From Azospirillum sp. (lineage in GTDB: Bacteria; Pseudomonadota; Alphaproteobacteria; Azospirillales; Azospirillaceae), in NCBI GenBank assembly GCA_027486405.1, contig JAIXPD010000094.1:1-61922 (forward strand): a stretch of 61,922 nucleotides of DNA, read 5' to 3'. A program made the position numbers and the translations under genes. The first letter of the stretch is position 1; the number at the start of each line of letters is the position of its first letter. The notes under the pieces were generated by a model that worked only from the letters and a program-made list of their open reading frames with translations, did not search any database and was not told the origin of the DNA. Below, one piece after another: positions 1-8,380 of this stretch.

Positions 1-127
1 TGACCGGATGCAGGATGCGTTTGGGGGAGAAAATCCGTGCAATCCCTCATTTTGTCCGTGAAATCCGTGTCCATTCTTGCTTGCGTTGTGAGGATCGCCT
101 GTTCAAGCGATTGCCCTGCGTTGCGCC

Positions 128-172
128 CGGCTGATTTGCGGGCTGGCCGATTTGCGGGCTGGCCGATTTGTG
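128..172. repeat. 16-bp tandem repeat upstream of rlmI
   Basis: A 16-base unit (GGCTGGCCGATTTGCG) lies at 141-156 and again, with one change, at 157-172, after a partial copy at 128-140. It ends just before the ribosome-binding region of the first gene. The rest of bases 1-127 shows no gene that I can support. Confidence 0.8.
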
Positions 173-188
173 GGTAGGATGCGGCCCC

Positions 189-1397
189 ATGACCGACAGC
201 GCCCCCAAGCCCGTCAAATACCCGACGATTCACATGCAGGCCGGCCGTGAGCGGCGCGTCCAGCATGGCCACCCCTGGGTCTATTCCAACGAAGTCCAGA
301 TGGACGCCGCCGCCAAGGCGGTGGCCCCCGGCAGCCCCGTGCGCCTGCTGGAGGCCAGCGGCAAGCCCCTGGGCATCGCCGCCTTCAACCCGCACACGCT
401 GATCGCCGCGCGCCTGCTGTCGCCCGATCCGGCGGCGCGGATCGACGAGGGCTTTTTCGCCGACCGGCTGGGCCGCGCCCTGGCGCTGCGGCAACGGCTG
501 TTCGACCGTCCTTTCTACCGTGTCGTCCACGCCGAGGCCGACGGGATGCCCGGCCTGATCGTCGATCGTTTCGACGATGTGGTGACGGTCCAGGCCAATT
601 CCGTGTTCATGGACCGCCACATCGACGCGGTTCTTGCCGCCATCGACTCGGTCCTGGCCCCGCGCGCCCTGATTCTGCGCAACGACGGGACCCAACGGGC
701 GTTGGAAGGGCTGGCGGAGGAAACCCGGCTGGTGAAGGGCGTGATCGACGGCCCGATCCGGCTGGAGGAAAACGGCGTCACCTTCTTCGCCAACCCGCTG
801 GACGGCCAGAAGACCGGCTGGTTCTACGACCAGCGCGACAACCGCGCCTTCATCGCGTCGCTGGCCAAGGGCGGGCGGGCGATTGATTTCTACAGCTACA
901 ATGGCGGATTTGGCGTGCAATGCGCGGTCGCCGGGGCCACCTCCGTCGTGGCGGTGGACCGTTCGGCCCTGGCGCTGGACAACGCCGCCCGCGCGGCGGC
1001 GGCCAACGGCGTCGCCGACCGGTTCGAAGCCCGCCGGGCCGACGCCTTCCAGGAGATGGAACGGCTCGACGCCGCCGGGGAGCGGTTCGAGGTGGTGATC
1101 GCCGATCCGCCCGCCTTCGTGAAGGCCAAGAAGGATTTGGGGGCGGGCTGCCGCGCCTACCGCAAGATGGCCCGTCTGGCCGCCCGCATCACCGCGCCGG
1201 GTGGTTTCCTGCTCTGCGGCTCGTGCAGCCACAACGTCGATCCGCCCACCTTCGCCGAACAGGTCGCCCGTGGCCTGAACGACGCCGGGCGCACCGGCCG
1301 TATCCTGCGCAGCGCCGGGGCCGGGCCGGACCATCCGGTTCACCCCAATCTGCCCGAATCGGCCTATCTCAAGGCCATCGTCCTGCAACTGGATTGA
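189..1397 (+). CDS. rlmI: Class I SAM-dependent rRNA (cytosine) methyltransferase, RlmI-like
   Basis: 402 residues, close to the size of RlmI (23S rRNA m5C1962 methyltransferase). The N-terminal part, with a HGHPWVYSNEV segment, is a PUA-like RNA-binding domain. The C-terminal part is a Rossmann methyltransferase with DFYSYNGGFGVQ as SAM motif I, ADPPAF as motif IV and a CGSCSHN motif. The ATG at 189 is preferred over an in-frame TTG at 168 because TAGGAT sits about 8 bases before it. The gene converges on the next RNA methyltransferase. The rRNA target is inferred from the family; the exact base is not provable here. Confidence 0.85.
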   Translation: MTDSAPKPVKYPTIHMQAGRERRVQHGHPWVYSNEVQMDAAAKAVAPGSPVRLLEASGKPLGIAAFNPHTLIAARLLSPDPAARIDEGFFADRLGRALALRQRLFDRPFYRVVHAEADGMPGLIVDRFDDVVTVQANSVFMDRHIDAVLAAIDSVLAPRALILRNDGTQRALEGLAEETRLVKGVIDGPIRLEENGVTFFANPLDGQKTGWFYDQRDNRAFIASLAKGGRAIDFYSYNGGFGVQCAVAGATSVVAVDRSALALDNAARAAAANGVADRFEARRADAFQEMERLDAAGERFEVVIADPPAFVKAKKDLGAGCRAYRKMARLAARITAPGGFLLCGSCSHNVDPPTFAEQVARGLNDAGRTGRILRSAGAGPDHPVHPNLPESAYLKAIVLQLD

Positions 1398-1404
1398 ACG
1401 CCTT

Positions 1405-1442
1405 CCCCCGCCGCAAGGCGGGGGACCTCGGCGGGGGACCTC
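1405..1442. terminator. Hairpin between convergent genes, with a 13-bp duplication
   Basis: CCCCCGCC (1405-1412), loop GCAA, GGCGGGGG (1417-1424) form an 8-bp GC stem between the two convergent methyltransferase genes. The right arm is part of a 13-bp unit, GGCGGGGGACCTC, repeated exactly at 1417-1429 and 1430-1442. The second copy runs into the stop codon of the minus-strand gene. No T-run is seen, so this would be a weak terminator. Confidence 0.5.
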
Positions 1443-2778
1443 AGCGGGTGAACACGCCCACCAGCTCGACATGGGCCGACCACAGAAACTGGTCGACCGG
1501 GCGCACGGTCGTCAGGCGATAGCCGCCATCGACCAGCTTGCGGGCGTCGCGGGCGAAGGTGGCGGGGTTGCAGGACACACCGACCACCAGCGGGACCTTG
1601 CTCACCGCCAGCGTTTCGGCCTGCGCGGCGGCCCCGGCGCGCGGCGGGTCAAACACAACGGCATCGAAACGACCCAACTCCTTGGCGGTCAAGGGCTGCT
1701 CGAACAGGTCGCGCCGCTCCACCGTCAACCGCCGCCCCTGCACCACCCGGCTCAGCGCCGCCACCGCCTCGGCGTCGCCCTCCACCGCGTGAACGGCGTT
1801 TTGTTCCGAAAGCGGAATGGAAAAGGTGCCGATCCCGGCGAACAGGTCGGCCACCCGGCCCGCCGCAGCGACTGCGCCGCGCACCGCCTCCACCAACGCG
1901 GCTTCCCCCGCCGCGCTGGCTTGCAGGAAGGCCCCTGGCGGCGGCACAATTGGAACGTTTTCGAAACGAATGGCGGCGGGTCGGCGGTTGGCCACCGGCT
2001 CCACCCCGCTGCGGTCATCGGCCTTCCAGGCAATGCGGGACACCGCGTCCGGTTCGAACAGCGCAAGCGCGTCGCGGGCGGCGCGGTCCAAACGGCGGGG
2101 ACCGACCAGCAGCAGGTCGATGCCGCCCTCCAATTCGTTCAAAACGATGTCGCAATTATCGCCGTCGGGCAGCACCACGGCCAACAGCGCCCGCAGCGGT
2201 TCGACCAAGGCAAACAGGCGCGGGGTCAGAACCGGGCATTCCTCCAGATCGACCAGCCGGTGGCTCTGCCGCTCATTGAAGCCCAACCACACCCGCTTGC
2301 CACGCTTCAACGCCGCCACACGCGCCCGGCGGCGGGCACCCGGCGGGGTGCAGGCCAGCGGCTCCAACGGTGTGTCGCCCAAACCGACCCGCGCCAAGCA
2401 TCCTTGCACCAACGAAACGTTCCAGGCGCGGTAGGCGTCGGCGCTGAGATGCTGCAAGCCGCAGCCGCCGCAGCGGCCGAAATGGCGGCAGGCCGGATCG
2501 CCGCGCCCCGGCCCCGGTTCCAGCACCGCCAACAGGTCGGCGCGCACGCCCTCCCCCTTGGCGGTGGCGGCGTCCAGCGGATCGGTGACGCGCACCCGCA
2601 CCCGGTCGCCCGGCACGGTCAACGGCACGAACAGCCGCGCCCCCTCCGCCGTCGCCAGCCCATCGCCGCGCGCGCCGATGTCGGTGATGGCGACGTCGAA
2701 CTCACGCGGCTCGGCGGGCGGACGCCGTTTCGCGGCGGGGCGCTTGGGGGACGGTTTCACGGTGGGCGGCCTTGGCAC
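1441..2778 (-). CDS. 23S rRNA (uracil-5-)-methyltransferase family (TrmA/RlmD type) with Fe-S cluster
   Basis: 445 residues. A basic N-terminal tail is followed by a TRAM-like RNA-binding domain. A cysteine motif, CRHFGRCGGCGLQHL near residues 97-111, plus a later ECPVL cysteine, fits the [4Fe-4S] site of RlmD-type enzymes. The C-terminal methyltransferase domain has DLFAGIGTFS (SAM binding), DPPRAG, and VSCNPATFARD, whose Cys is the family nucleophile. The start is a GTG, 24 bases after the thioesterase stop, so the two probably share a transcript. Target uridine (U1939, U747 or tRNA U54) cannot be assigned. Confidence 0.85.
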   Translation of the reverse strand: MPRPPTVKPSPKRPAAKRRPPAEPREFDVAITDIGARGDGLATAEGARLFVPLTVPGDRVRVRVTDPLDAATAKGEGVRADLLAVLEPGPGRGDPACRHFGRCGGCGLQHLSADAYRAWNVSLVQGCLARVGLGDTPLEPLACTPPGARRRARVAALKRGKRVWLGFNERQSHRLVDLEECPVLTPRLFALVEPLRALLAVVLPDGDNCDIVLNELEGGIDLLLVGPRRLDRAARDALALFEPDAVSRIAWKADDRSGVEPVANRRPAAIRFENVPIVPPPGAFLQASAAGEAALVEAVRGAVAAAGRVADLFAGIGTFSIPLSEQNAVHAVEGDAEAVAALSRVVQGRRLTVERRDLFEQPLTAKELGRFDAVVFDPPRAGAAAQAETLAVSKVPLVVGVSCNPATFARDARKLVDGGYRLTTVRPVDQFLWSAHVELVGVFTR

Positions 2779-2802
2779 AGGGAAAGAGGGGAACGCCCCC
2801 CT

Positions 2803-3225
2803 TTACGCCGGTGCCAGCGCCGCGCGCAACGGTTCCGGTATCGGAGTCGGGCGATGAGTCGCCTTGTCCACGATCACGCACACCGCCTCCTGCGTGGCGA
2901 TGCAGCGGTCGCCCAGGAAGATGCCGACACCGATGGTCATGGAGCTGGTCCCCAGCCGCAGCCCGCACACCCCGACCCGCACCGTGTTGGGGTAGAGCAG
3001 TTCAGCCTTGTATTCGATCAGGCTGCGGGCAAGCACCACCGTCCAGTCGTCGGAGTCGCGGAAGCCGCCCGCCGCCTGAAGCATCGCGATGCGGCCCTGT
3101 TCGAAAAAGACGCCCAAGGCGTTGTTGTTGACGTGGCCCAGCGCGTCGAGGTCGTTGAAGCGCACGCGCTCCTCCCACCAGAATCCATAGCTGGCCGGGT
3201 TGGTCAGATCCTTGTTGTCGCTCAT
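2803..3225 (-). CDS. Acyl-CoA thioesterase, hotdog fold (4-hydroxybenzoyl-CoA thioesterase/YbgC-like)
   Basis: 140 residues, a normal length for single-domain hotdog thioesterases. The segment VRFNDLDALGHVNNNA near residues 20-35 is the family catalytic signature, with Asp as the active residue and HVNN on the first strand. It should hydrolyse an acyl-CoA thioester in the cytoplasm; the acyl group is unknown. It is the first gene of a likely two-gene unit with the downstream RNA methyltransferase. No functional link between the two is obvious. Confidence 0.85.
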   Translation of the reverse strand: MSDNKDLTNPASYGFWWEERVRFNDLDALGHVNNNALGVFFEQGRIAMLQAAGGFRDSDDWTVVLARSLIEYKAELLYPNTVRVGVCGLRLGTSSMTIGVGIFLGDRCIATQEAVCVIVDKATHRPTPIPEPLRAALAPA

Positions 3226-3424
3226 GTCCGCCCTATGCCGTAAAGGTCAATACGGGGCCGCACTGTGCGGCATGGACGCCGCCCCGGCAAGCGGGGCTTT
3301 GGCGGGTGGGAACCGCCCACCACACGCGCGCAGCTATTTGCGCGGCCCCCGGCGATTTCCTGCGCCCGCCGCGCGGGGTCCGTGTTATTGGAATCCAAAC
3401 CAACCCTCCGCAACGGAACGGACG

Positions 3425-3667
3425 ATGAGCAAGGACACCAACCAGACGGCGGAAGCGCTGTTCGAAAAGGCGCTGTCGATCGCTGAAAAGCATCTGGACG
3501 CGGCGATCAAGGAAGGCGGCCCGCTCGGCCCCTACATCGCCGTCGCCATGATCGAGGCCGCCGTCAACTCGGCCGTCGATGAGACGAGCCACGAGGACGT
3601 CATCGACATGCTGCGCGATCTCGCCTCGCAGATCGAAGCGGACGCCGACGAAAGCGACGACGAGTAA
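3425..3667 (+). CDS. Small conserved acidic protein, function unknown
   Basis: 80 residues, starting MSKDTNQTAEALFEKALS, predicted largely helical, with a very acidic end (EADADESDDE). No signal peptide, membrane segment or metal motif is visible. The ATG at 3425 follows a GGAACGGACG purine-rich stretch. It lies divergent from the thioesterase, with about 200 bases between, and converges on potC. I do not recognise a functional family; a cytosolic regulatory or adaptor role would be a guess. Confidence 0.7.
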   Translation: MSKDTNQTAEALFEKALSIAEKHLDAAIKEGGPLGPYIAVAMIEAAVNSAVDETSHEDVIDMLRDLASQIEADADESDDE

Positions 3668-3683
3668 ACAGACCGGCGGAACG

Positions 3684-3710
3684 GCGCGCGGCGGGACCTT
3701 CGCCGCGCGC
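3684..3710. terminator. GC-rich hairpin between convergent genes
   Basis: GCGCGCGGCG (3684-3693), a 7-base loop and CGCCGCGCGC (3701-3710) form a perfect 10-bp stem. It lies between the stop of the small acidic protein and the stop of potC on the opposite strand. It could stop transcription from both sides. There is no clear T-run. Confidence 0.5.
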
Positions 3711-3712
3711 TC

Positions 3713-4534
3713 TCAGCCCTCTGCCCCTGCGGCTCCTGCGGCTTGGCGCGCCTCGCGCCGCCGCAGGATCTCGTAGGCCACGGCCCCCAGCACGGTCAGC
3801 GCGATCAGGATCAACGACAGCGCGTTGACGGCGGGCGTCAGGCCGGTGCGCACCTTGGACGCGATGTAGACGGTCAACGTGGTTTCCAGACCGCGCACGA
3901 ACAGCGTCGTGTTGTAATTCTCAAAGCTCTGCAAAAAGGCCAGCAGCGACGCCGACAGGATCGACGGCGTCAGGTAGGGCAGCGTGATGCGGCGGAACAC
4001 CTGCCCGTGCGTCGCCCCCAGATCGAGTGCGGCCTCCTCCAGCGTCAGATCGAACCGTTGCAGACGGGCGGAAAACAGCAGCATCGCGTAAGCGGCGATG
4101 AAGCTGGATTGCGCGACGATGGTCAGGAACAGCCCACCGGTCACGCCGAACCACTCGCGCCAGAACACCAGGGTGGAGATGCCGACGATCACCCCGGGCG
4201 TCAGCAGCGGCGACACCGCCAGCGCGTACAGGAAGGTCTTGGCCCGGCTGTGCAGCCGGTCGAGCAGCAGGGCCGCCGCCAACCCCAGCGGGACCGACAC
4301 CAGGATCACCCCCGCCCCCACGATCAGGCTGGTCCCCAGCGCCGACCACATGCGTTGATCGGCCCACAGCGCCGAAAACCAACCGAGCGTGAAACCCATC
4401 CACGGCGTGATGGTGGGAAAACGGCTGCTGTTGAAGGTCGCCGCCGACATCACCAGCAGCGGCAGAAACAGATAGGCGAAGAAGATCACCAGATAGGAGC
4501 CGGTGAGCAGGCGGCGGAGGCGGTCGGCGGTCAT
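3713..4534 (-). CDS. potC: Polyamine-type ABC transporter permease, PotC/PotI family
   Basis: 273 residues with six hydrophobic segments, beginning GSYLVIFFAYLFLPLLVM. The cytoplasmic EAA loop, LEEAALDLGATHGQVFRRITLP, contacts the ATPase. It is one of two inner-membrane permeases of a spermidine/putrescine-type importer and lies 27 bases after potB. The ATPase and binding protein genes lie about 3 kb upstream on the same strand, beyond an inserted copper cassette. The substrate could be another small cation; polyamine is the family expectation. Confidence 0.88.
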   Translation of the reverse strand: MTADRLRRLLTGSYLVIFFAYLFLPLLVMSAATFNSSRFPTITPWMGFTLGWFSALWADQRMWSALGTSLIVGAGVILVSVPLGLAAALLLDRLHSRAKTFLYALAVSPLLTPGVIVGISTLVFWREWFGVTGGLFLTIVAQSSFIAAYAMLLFSARLQRFDLTLEEAALDLGATHGQVFRRITLPYLTPSILSASLLAFLQSFENYNTTLFVRGLETTLTVYIASKVRTGLTPAVNALSLILIALTVLGAVAYEILRRREARQAAGAAGAEG

Positions 4535-4561
4535 CCGTCTATCCTTACGTGGTGATGCCGG

Positions 4562-5446
4562 TTATTTGGCTATATCGGTCAGGCCGACGCGGAACAGCTT
4601 CATCGCGGTCAGGATGACGCCGATGCACAGGACCAGCAGGATGAAGGCGTAGGCCGCCCCCTGGTTCCAGTTCCCGCCCTCGAAGAACCAGTTGTAGATG
4701 ACCTCGGTGAACCAGCGGCTTTGCGGCCCGCCCAGCAGGGCCGGAACGGCGTAGCTGCCCGCCGCCAGCATGAAGGTCATGATGCACCCCACCGCAATGC
4801 CCGGCTTGGCGTGGGGCAACACGACCCGCCAATGGATGCGCAGCCACCCGGCCCCCAGATCGCGCGCCGCCTCGATCTGGTTGCGGTCCAGCGATTCGAT
4901 GGCGTTGTAGAGCGGGAAGACCATGAACAGGATGTAGACATAAACCATGCCGACGATCACGCCGACGTCGCCGCCCAGCATCCGTTGCGGCTCGTCAAAA
5001 ATCCCCAACCCCACCAGCAGGCTGTTCAACAGGCCGTTGAAGGCGAGGATGATGTACCAGGAAAAGGTCCGCAGCAGCTCGTTGATCCAGAAGGGCACGA
5101 TCAGCATCAGCATCAACAGCGGCAGCCGCCGTTTCGGGGCCACCTGCGCCAGATAAAAGGCCACCGGGTAACAGACCGCCAGCGTCACCGCCGTCACCAG
5201 GGCGCTGGCCCAGATCGTCTTGATGAAGATCGCCAGATGGATTTGGTTGGTCCACAGCGTGGCGTAATTCTTGATCGTGTAGACATCCTCCGGCCCGCCC
5301 AGCTTGGACGGCGGCAGCGATGGGCGGAAGGAGAAATCCACCATCATGATCTGGGGGAGCACCACCAGAAGCGCCAGCCACAGCGCCACCGCCAGCAGGA
5401 TCAGGCCGGTCAGAACCGGGCCGTAACGGCGGATCACCTCGGTCAT
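4562..5446 (-). CDS. potB: Polyamine-type ABC transporter permease, PotB/PotH family
   Basis: 294 residues from the ATG at 5446 (MTEVIRRYGPV). AAAGGAG lies about 11 bases before this codon, which favours it over upstream in-frame starts. Hydrophobic segments alternate with short loops, and the EAA motif is IEAARDLGAGWLRIHWRVVLP. It would pair with PotC to form the membrane channel. In the usual operon potB directly follows the ATPase gene; here 2.9 kb of opposite-strand DNA comes between. Confidence 0.88.
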   Translation of the reverse strand: MTEVIRRYGPVLTGLILLAVALWLALLVVLPQIMMVDFSFRPSLPPSKLGGPEDVYTIKNYATLWTNQIHLAIFIKTIWASALVTAVTLAVCYPVAFYLAQVAPKRRLPLLMLMLIVPFWINELLRTFSWYIILAFNGLLNSLLVGLGIFDEPQRMLGGDVGVIVGMVYVYILFMVFPLYNAIESLDRNQIEAARDLGAGWLRIHWRVVLPHAKPGIAVGCIMTFMLAAGSYAVPALLGGPQSRWFTEVIYNWFFEGGNWNQGAAYAFILLVLCIGVILTAMKLFRVGLTDIAK

Positions 5447-5613
5447 CGCGCGGGCGGCTCCTTTTGTTGAACGGGCATTCAAATACGAATCCGAACAATC
5501 CACGCCTATCATGGGGCTTTTGCCCGGCGCAAGCGCGCGTGTGCGGTTGCAACCACCCAACGGCGGCATTTCCCCCTTTGCACAGCCGCGACTCGGACGC
5601 CATAGTCAGGGCC

Positions 5614-6021
5614 ATGCGCGCGCCCCGCCGGACCGGACCGGATCATCGACTGTGGACCCACACGACGGCCCTGGTGGCCGTGGCGGTTCTGCTGGTCCAT
5701 GCCCTGGTCCTGGGCTGGCATGTCCCGCCGCCGTTGCGGGCGTTGGCGGCGGACGGCTGGCTGTGCCTGGCCCCGACCCAAACGGCCAGCGCCGACGTGC
5801 CCGGCGGCTCCGCCCCGGACGCCCCCAGCCTGGGCGACCACCTGAAGCGTTGCCCGCTCTGCCTGTCGGCGGACGCGGTCGCGCTTGGCCCGGCGGATGG
5901 GCCGGTGCTGCCCGCCCCCGCGTGGGCCACGACCGACCGCGCGCGGATCGTCGCTGCGGCCCCGCGCGCCGACCGCCCCCAGCGCCCCTTCCACGCCCGC
6001 GCCCCTCCGGCGACGGCCTGA
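5614..6021 (+). CDS. DUF2946-type small membrane-associated protein of the copper cassette
   Basis: 135 residues. One hydrophobic segment near residues 18-40 (TALVAVAVLLVHALVLG) is followed by a periplasm-type region with a cysteine pair, KRCPLCLSADA. This layout matches the DUF2946 family, often found beside copper uptake and resistance genes. It comes first in a same-strand run with YcnI and CopC/CopD homologues, so a role in copper handling is inferred from context. The start is the ATG after TCAGGGCC; the ribosome site is weak. Confidence 0.65.
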   Translation: MRAPRRTGPDHRLWTHTTALVAVAVLLVHALVLGWHVPPPLRALAADGWLCLAPTQTASADVPGGSAPDAPSLGDHLKRCPLCLSADAVALGPADGPVLPAPAWATTDRARIVAAAPRADRPQRPFHARAPPATA

Positions 6022-6070
6022 CGACTCGCGTTTCCTCCCTCTTCGTCAGACCGTTTTTCGGAGAATCCCT

Positions 6071-6634
6071 ATGATTCGCGCCTCCCGCGCCCCGATGCCC
6101 GCCCCAATGGCCGCCACGCTGGCCGCTGTCGGCCTGTTCGCCCTGTCCGCCGTCACCCTGCCCGTCACCGCCGCCGCCCACGCCACGTTGGAGGTCCAGC
6201 AGGCCCCGAGCGGCAGCTATTACAAGGCCGTCATCCGCATCGGCCATGGCTGCGACGGCAGCGCCACCACGGCGATCCGCGTCCGCATCCCCGAGGGCGT
6301 GGTGTCGGTCAAGCCGATGCCCAAGCCGGGCTGGACGCTGTCCACCGTCGAGGGCACCTACGCCACCCCCTTCGTCAGCCATGGCAAGACCATCACCAAG
6401 GGCGTGACCGAGGTGACGTGGACCGGCGGCCCGCTGCCCGACGCCTTCTATGACGAGTTCGTGTTCCAGGCCAAATTGCCGGAGAAGCCCGCCGGGACCG
6501 TGATTCACGTGCCGGTGGTGCAGGAATGCGAGAAGGGCGTGAACCGCTGGATCGAGATCCCCGAACCCGGCAAGACCGCCCATGATTACAAGGAACCGGC
6601 CCCCAGCCTGACGCTGACGGCCAAGCCGCAATGA
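6071..6634 (+). CDS. YcnI-like (DUF1775) periplasmic copper-binding protein
   Basis: 187 residues. A signal peptide covers about residues 1-37, ending in TAAAHATLE, so the mature protein would start with or near His, the copper ligand of this family. A GHGCDGSATTAIRVRIPEG segment and a PKPGW motif with its conserved tryptophan follow; both are typical of DUF1775. No C-terminal anchor is seen. The stop overlaps the ATG of the CopC/CopD gene (ATGA), indicating translational coupling. It likely passes or buffers copper in the periplasm. Confidence 0.85.
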   Translation: MIRASRAPMPAPMAATLAAVGLFALSAVTLPVTAAAHATLEVQQAPSGSYYKAVIRIGHGCDGSATTAIRVRIPEGVVSVKPMPKPGWTLSTVEGTYATPFVSHGKTITKGVTEVTWTGGPLPDAFYDEFVFQAKLPEKPAGTVIHVPVVQECEKGVNRWIEIPEPGKTAHDYKEPAPSLTLTAKPQ

Positions 6635-8349
6635 GTCACGCCCGCCTCCTCCGCCGCCTGGTGTGTCTGGCGGTTCTGCTGCTGATGCCCGGTTCGGCGT
6701 TCGCCCACGCCGTGCTGCTGGAGTCCAGCCCGGCCGATGGCGCGCGACTCGACCGCCCGCCCGCCGAGCTGCGCCTGCGCTTCAACGAGCCGGTGACGCC
6801 GGTGGCGCTGCACGCCTTCGGCCCCGCCGGGGCCTTGGCGCTGCCCGGCCCGGCGCAGGCCGGCGACTCCGATCTGCGGGTCCCGCTGCCGCCGCTGCCG
6901 ACGACGCCGGGGGCCTACACCCTCAGCTACCGCGTCACCTCGGCCGATGGGCATCCGGTGGCGGGGTCGCTGATCTTCGGCGTCGGCGTCACACCCGAAC
7001 GGCCGGAGCGTGCGGAGGAGCGCGGGCGCAATCGGACCCTGCTGGCCGCCATGGCCGCCCGCGCGCTGCATTACGGCAGCCTGCTGGCGGCGGCGGGCGG
7101 CGGGCTGTTCCTGGCGCTGGTCGCACCGGGCGCGGCTTACCGCATTCAAACCGCCCGGGGAATCAGTGCGGGCGGAATCAGTGCGGGCGGAACCGGTGCG
7201 GGCGGCGCGGGCACCGGTTGGGCACCGCTGGGGCGGCTGGCCCGGCAACCGACCACGCTGGCCATCGCCCTGCTGGCGATCCCGCTGAATCTCGGCCTGA
7301 CCGGGGCGGTGCTGATCGGCGAAACGCCGCTGGCCCTGCTGACGGCGGACGCGTGGCGGGTGGTGTTGGCCAGCACCGGCGGACTCAGCGCCGCCATCGC
7401 GCTGGCCGGGCTGGCGCTGCTCGCCCTGGGGCAGTGGCGCAACCGCTCCGGAACCGGCGGGGGGCTGTTCCTGATGGCCGGGGCGCTGGTCGCCGTCGGT
7501 GCCCTGACCACCACCGGCCACGCCGCCACCGCCCCACCCGCCGCCCTGTCGGCCCCGCTGGTCGGGCTGCACGCGCTGACCGCCGCTTTTTGGCTGGGGG
7601 CGCTCGCCCCGCTGCGCGCCATTCTGCGCCACGCCCCGGCGTTGGAGGCGGCCCGGCTGGTCCGCCGCTTCTCCACCCTGGCGGTGGCGGCGGTGGCCCT
7701 GCTGCTGCTGGCCGGTCTGGGGTTGAGCGTGGTGCAGATCACCGACCCCGACCGCGTCGGCTCCACCGTCTATGGTCAAATCTGGCTGCTGAAGATGGCC
7801 GGCGTCGCGGCCCTGCTGGGGCTGGCCACCGTCAACCGCTGGCGCCTGACGCCGACGCTGGAGCGCGGCGGGCGGGCGGAGCGGGAGCGGGCGAATCGGC
7901 TGCTGCGCCTCAGCATCACGACGGAGGTCGCGTTGATGGGGGTGGTGGTGGCGTTGACCGCCGGGCTGGGGACCACGCCGCCGCCGCGCACGCTCGCCGC
8001 CAAGCCGGTGGCGGACGCCCCGATCGGCTACAGCAGCGTGGCGACGGCCAAGGGGTGGCAGGCGGCGATCGGGCTGGACCCGGCGCGGGTCGGCCCGAAC
8101 CGGCTGACCATCCACCTGACCCAGGCCGACGGCGGCCCGTTCGACCCGAAAGAGCTGGTGGTGGAGCTGTCGCAGCCCGCCGCCGGGATCGAGCCGTTGA
8201 CCCGCCGCCCGACCCGCACCAGCCCCGGGGCCTTCGCAATCGACGGGCTGATCCTGCCGGTGAACGGCCGGTGGGATCTGCGCATCGACGCCCTGATCGA
8301 CGATTTCGACAAGGCGATCTTCCGCGCCAGCCTGCCGGTGGGCGGCTGA
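6631..8349 (+). CDS. CopC-CopD fusion with C-terminal FixH/YtkA-like domain
   Basis: 572 residues. The signal peptide ends at AFA before HAVLLESSPADGARL, so the mature protein starts with the copper-ligand His of CopC. The second CopC motif is TSADGHPVAGS. A CopD domain with about eight membrane helices follows (residues about 140-440), then a soluble beta domain starting near GWQAAIGLDP that resembles YtkA/FixH-like domains. The product probably moves copper across the inner membrane. Three copies of a 15-bp unit at 7159-7203 add a GISAGG-type loop after the first CopD helix. Confidence 0.88.
   Translation: MSHARLLRRLVCLAVLLLMPGSAFAHAVLLESSPADGARLDRPPAELRLRFNEPVTPVALHAFGPAGALALPGPAQAGDSDLRVPLPPLPTTPGAYTLSYRVTSADGHPVAGSLIFGVGVTPERPERAEERGRNRTLLAAMAARALHYGSLLAAAGGGLFLALVAPGAAYRIQTARGISAGGISAGGTGAGGAGTGWAPLGRLARQPTTLAIALLAIPLNLGLTGAVLIGETPLALLTADAWRVVLASTGGLSAAIALAGLALLALGQWRNRSGTGGGLFLMAGALVAVGALTTTGHAATAPPAALSAPLVGLHALTAAFWLGALAPLRAILRHAPALEAARLVRRFSTLAVAAVALLLLAGLGLSVVQITDPDRVGSTVYGQIWLLKMAGVAALLGLATVNRWRLTPTLERGGRAERERANRLLRLSITTEVALMGVVVALTAGLGTTPPPRTLAAKPVADAPIGYSSVATAKGWQAAIGLDPARVGPNRLTIHLTQADGGPFDPKELVVELSQPAAGIEPLTRRPTRTSPGAFAIDGLILPVNGRWDLRIDALIDDFDKAIFRASLPVGG
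7159..7203 (+). repeat. 15-bp x3 in-frame tandem repeat inside copCD
   Basis: The unit GGAATCAGTGCGGGC occurs at 7159-7173 and 7174-7188 exactly, and at 7189-7203 with two changes. It encodes a repeated Gly-Ile-Ser-Ala-Gly loop between membrane helices. Whole-codon length keeps the reading frame. Confidence 0.85.
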
Positions 8350-8373
8350 ATGCGCGGCGGAATGGGCGGCTGA
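8338..8373 (+). repeat. 12-bp x3 repeat across the copCD stop codon
   Basis: Units are GTGGGCGGCTGA (8338-8349), ATGCGCGGCGGA (8350-8361) and ATGGGCGGCTGA (8362-8373). The first contains the stop codon of copCD and the third repeats it 24 bases on. It lies between the convergent copCD and potA ends. Confidence 0.85.
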
Positions 8374-8380
8374 TCGCGAC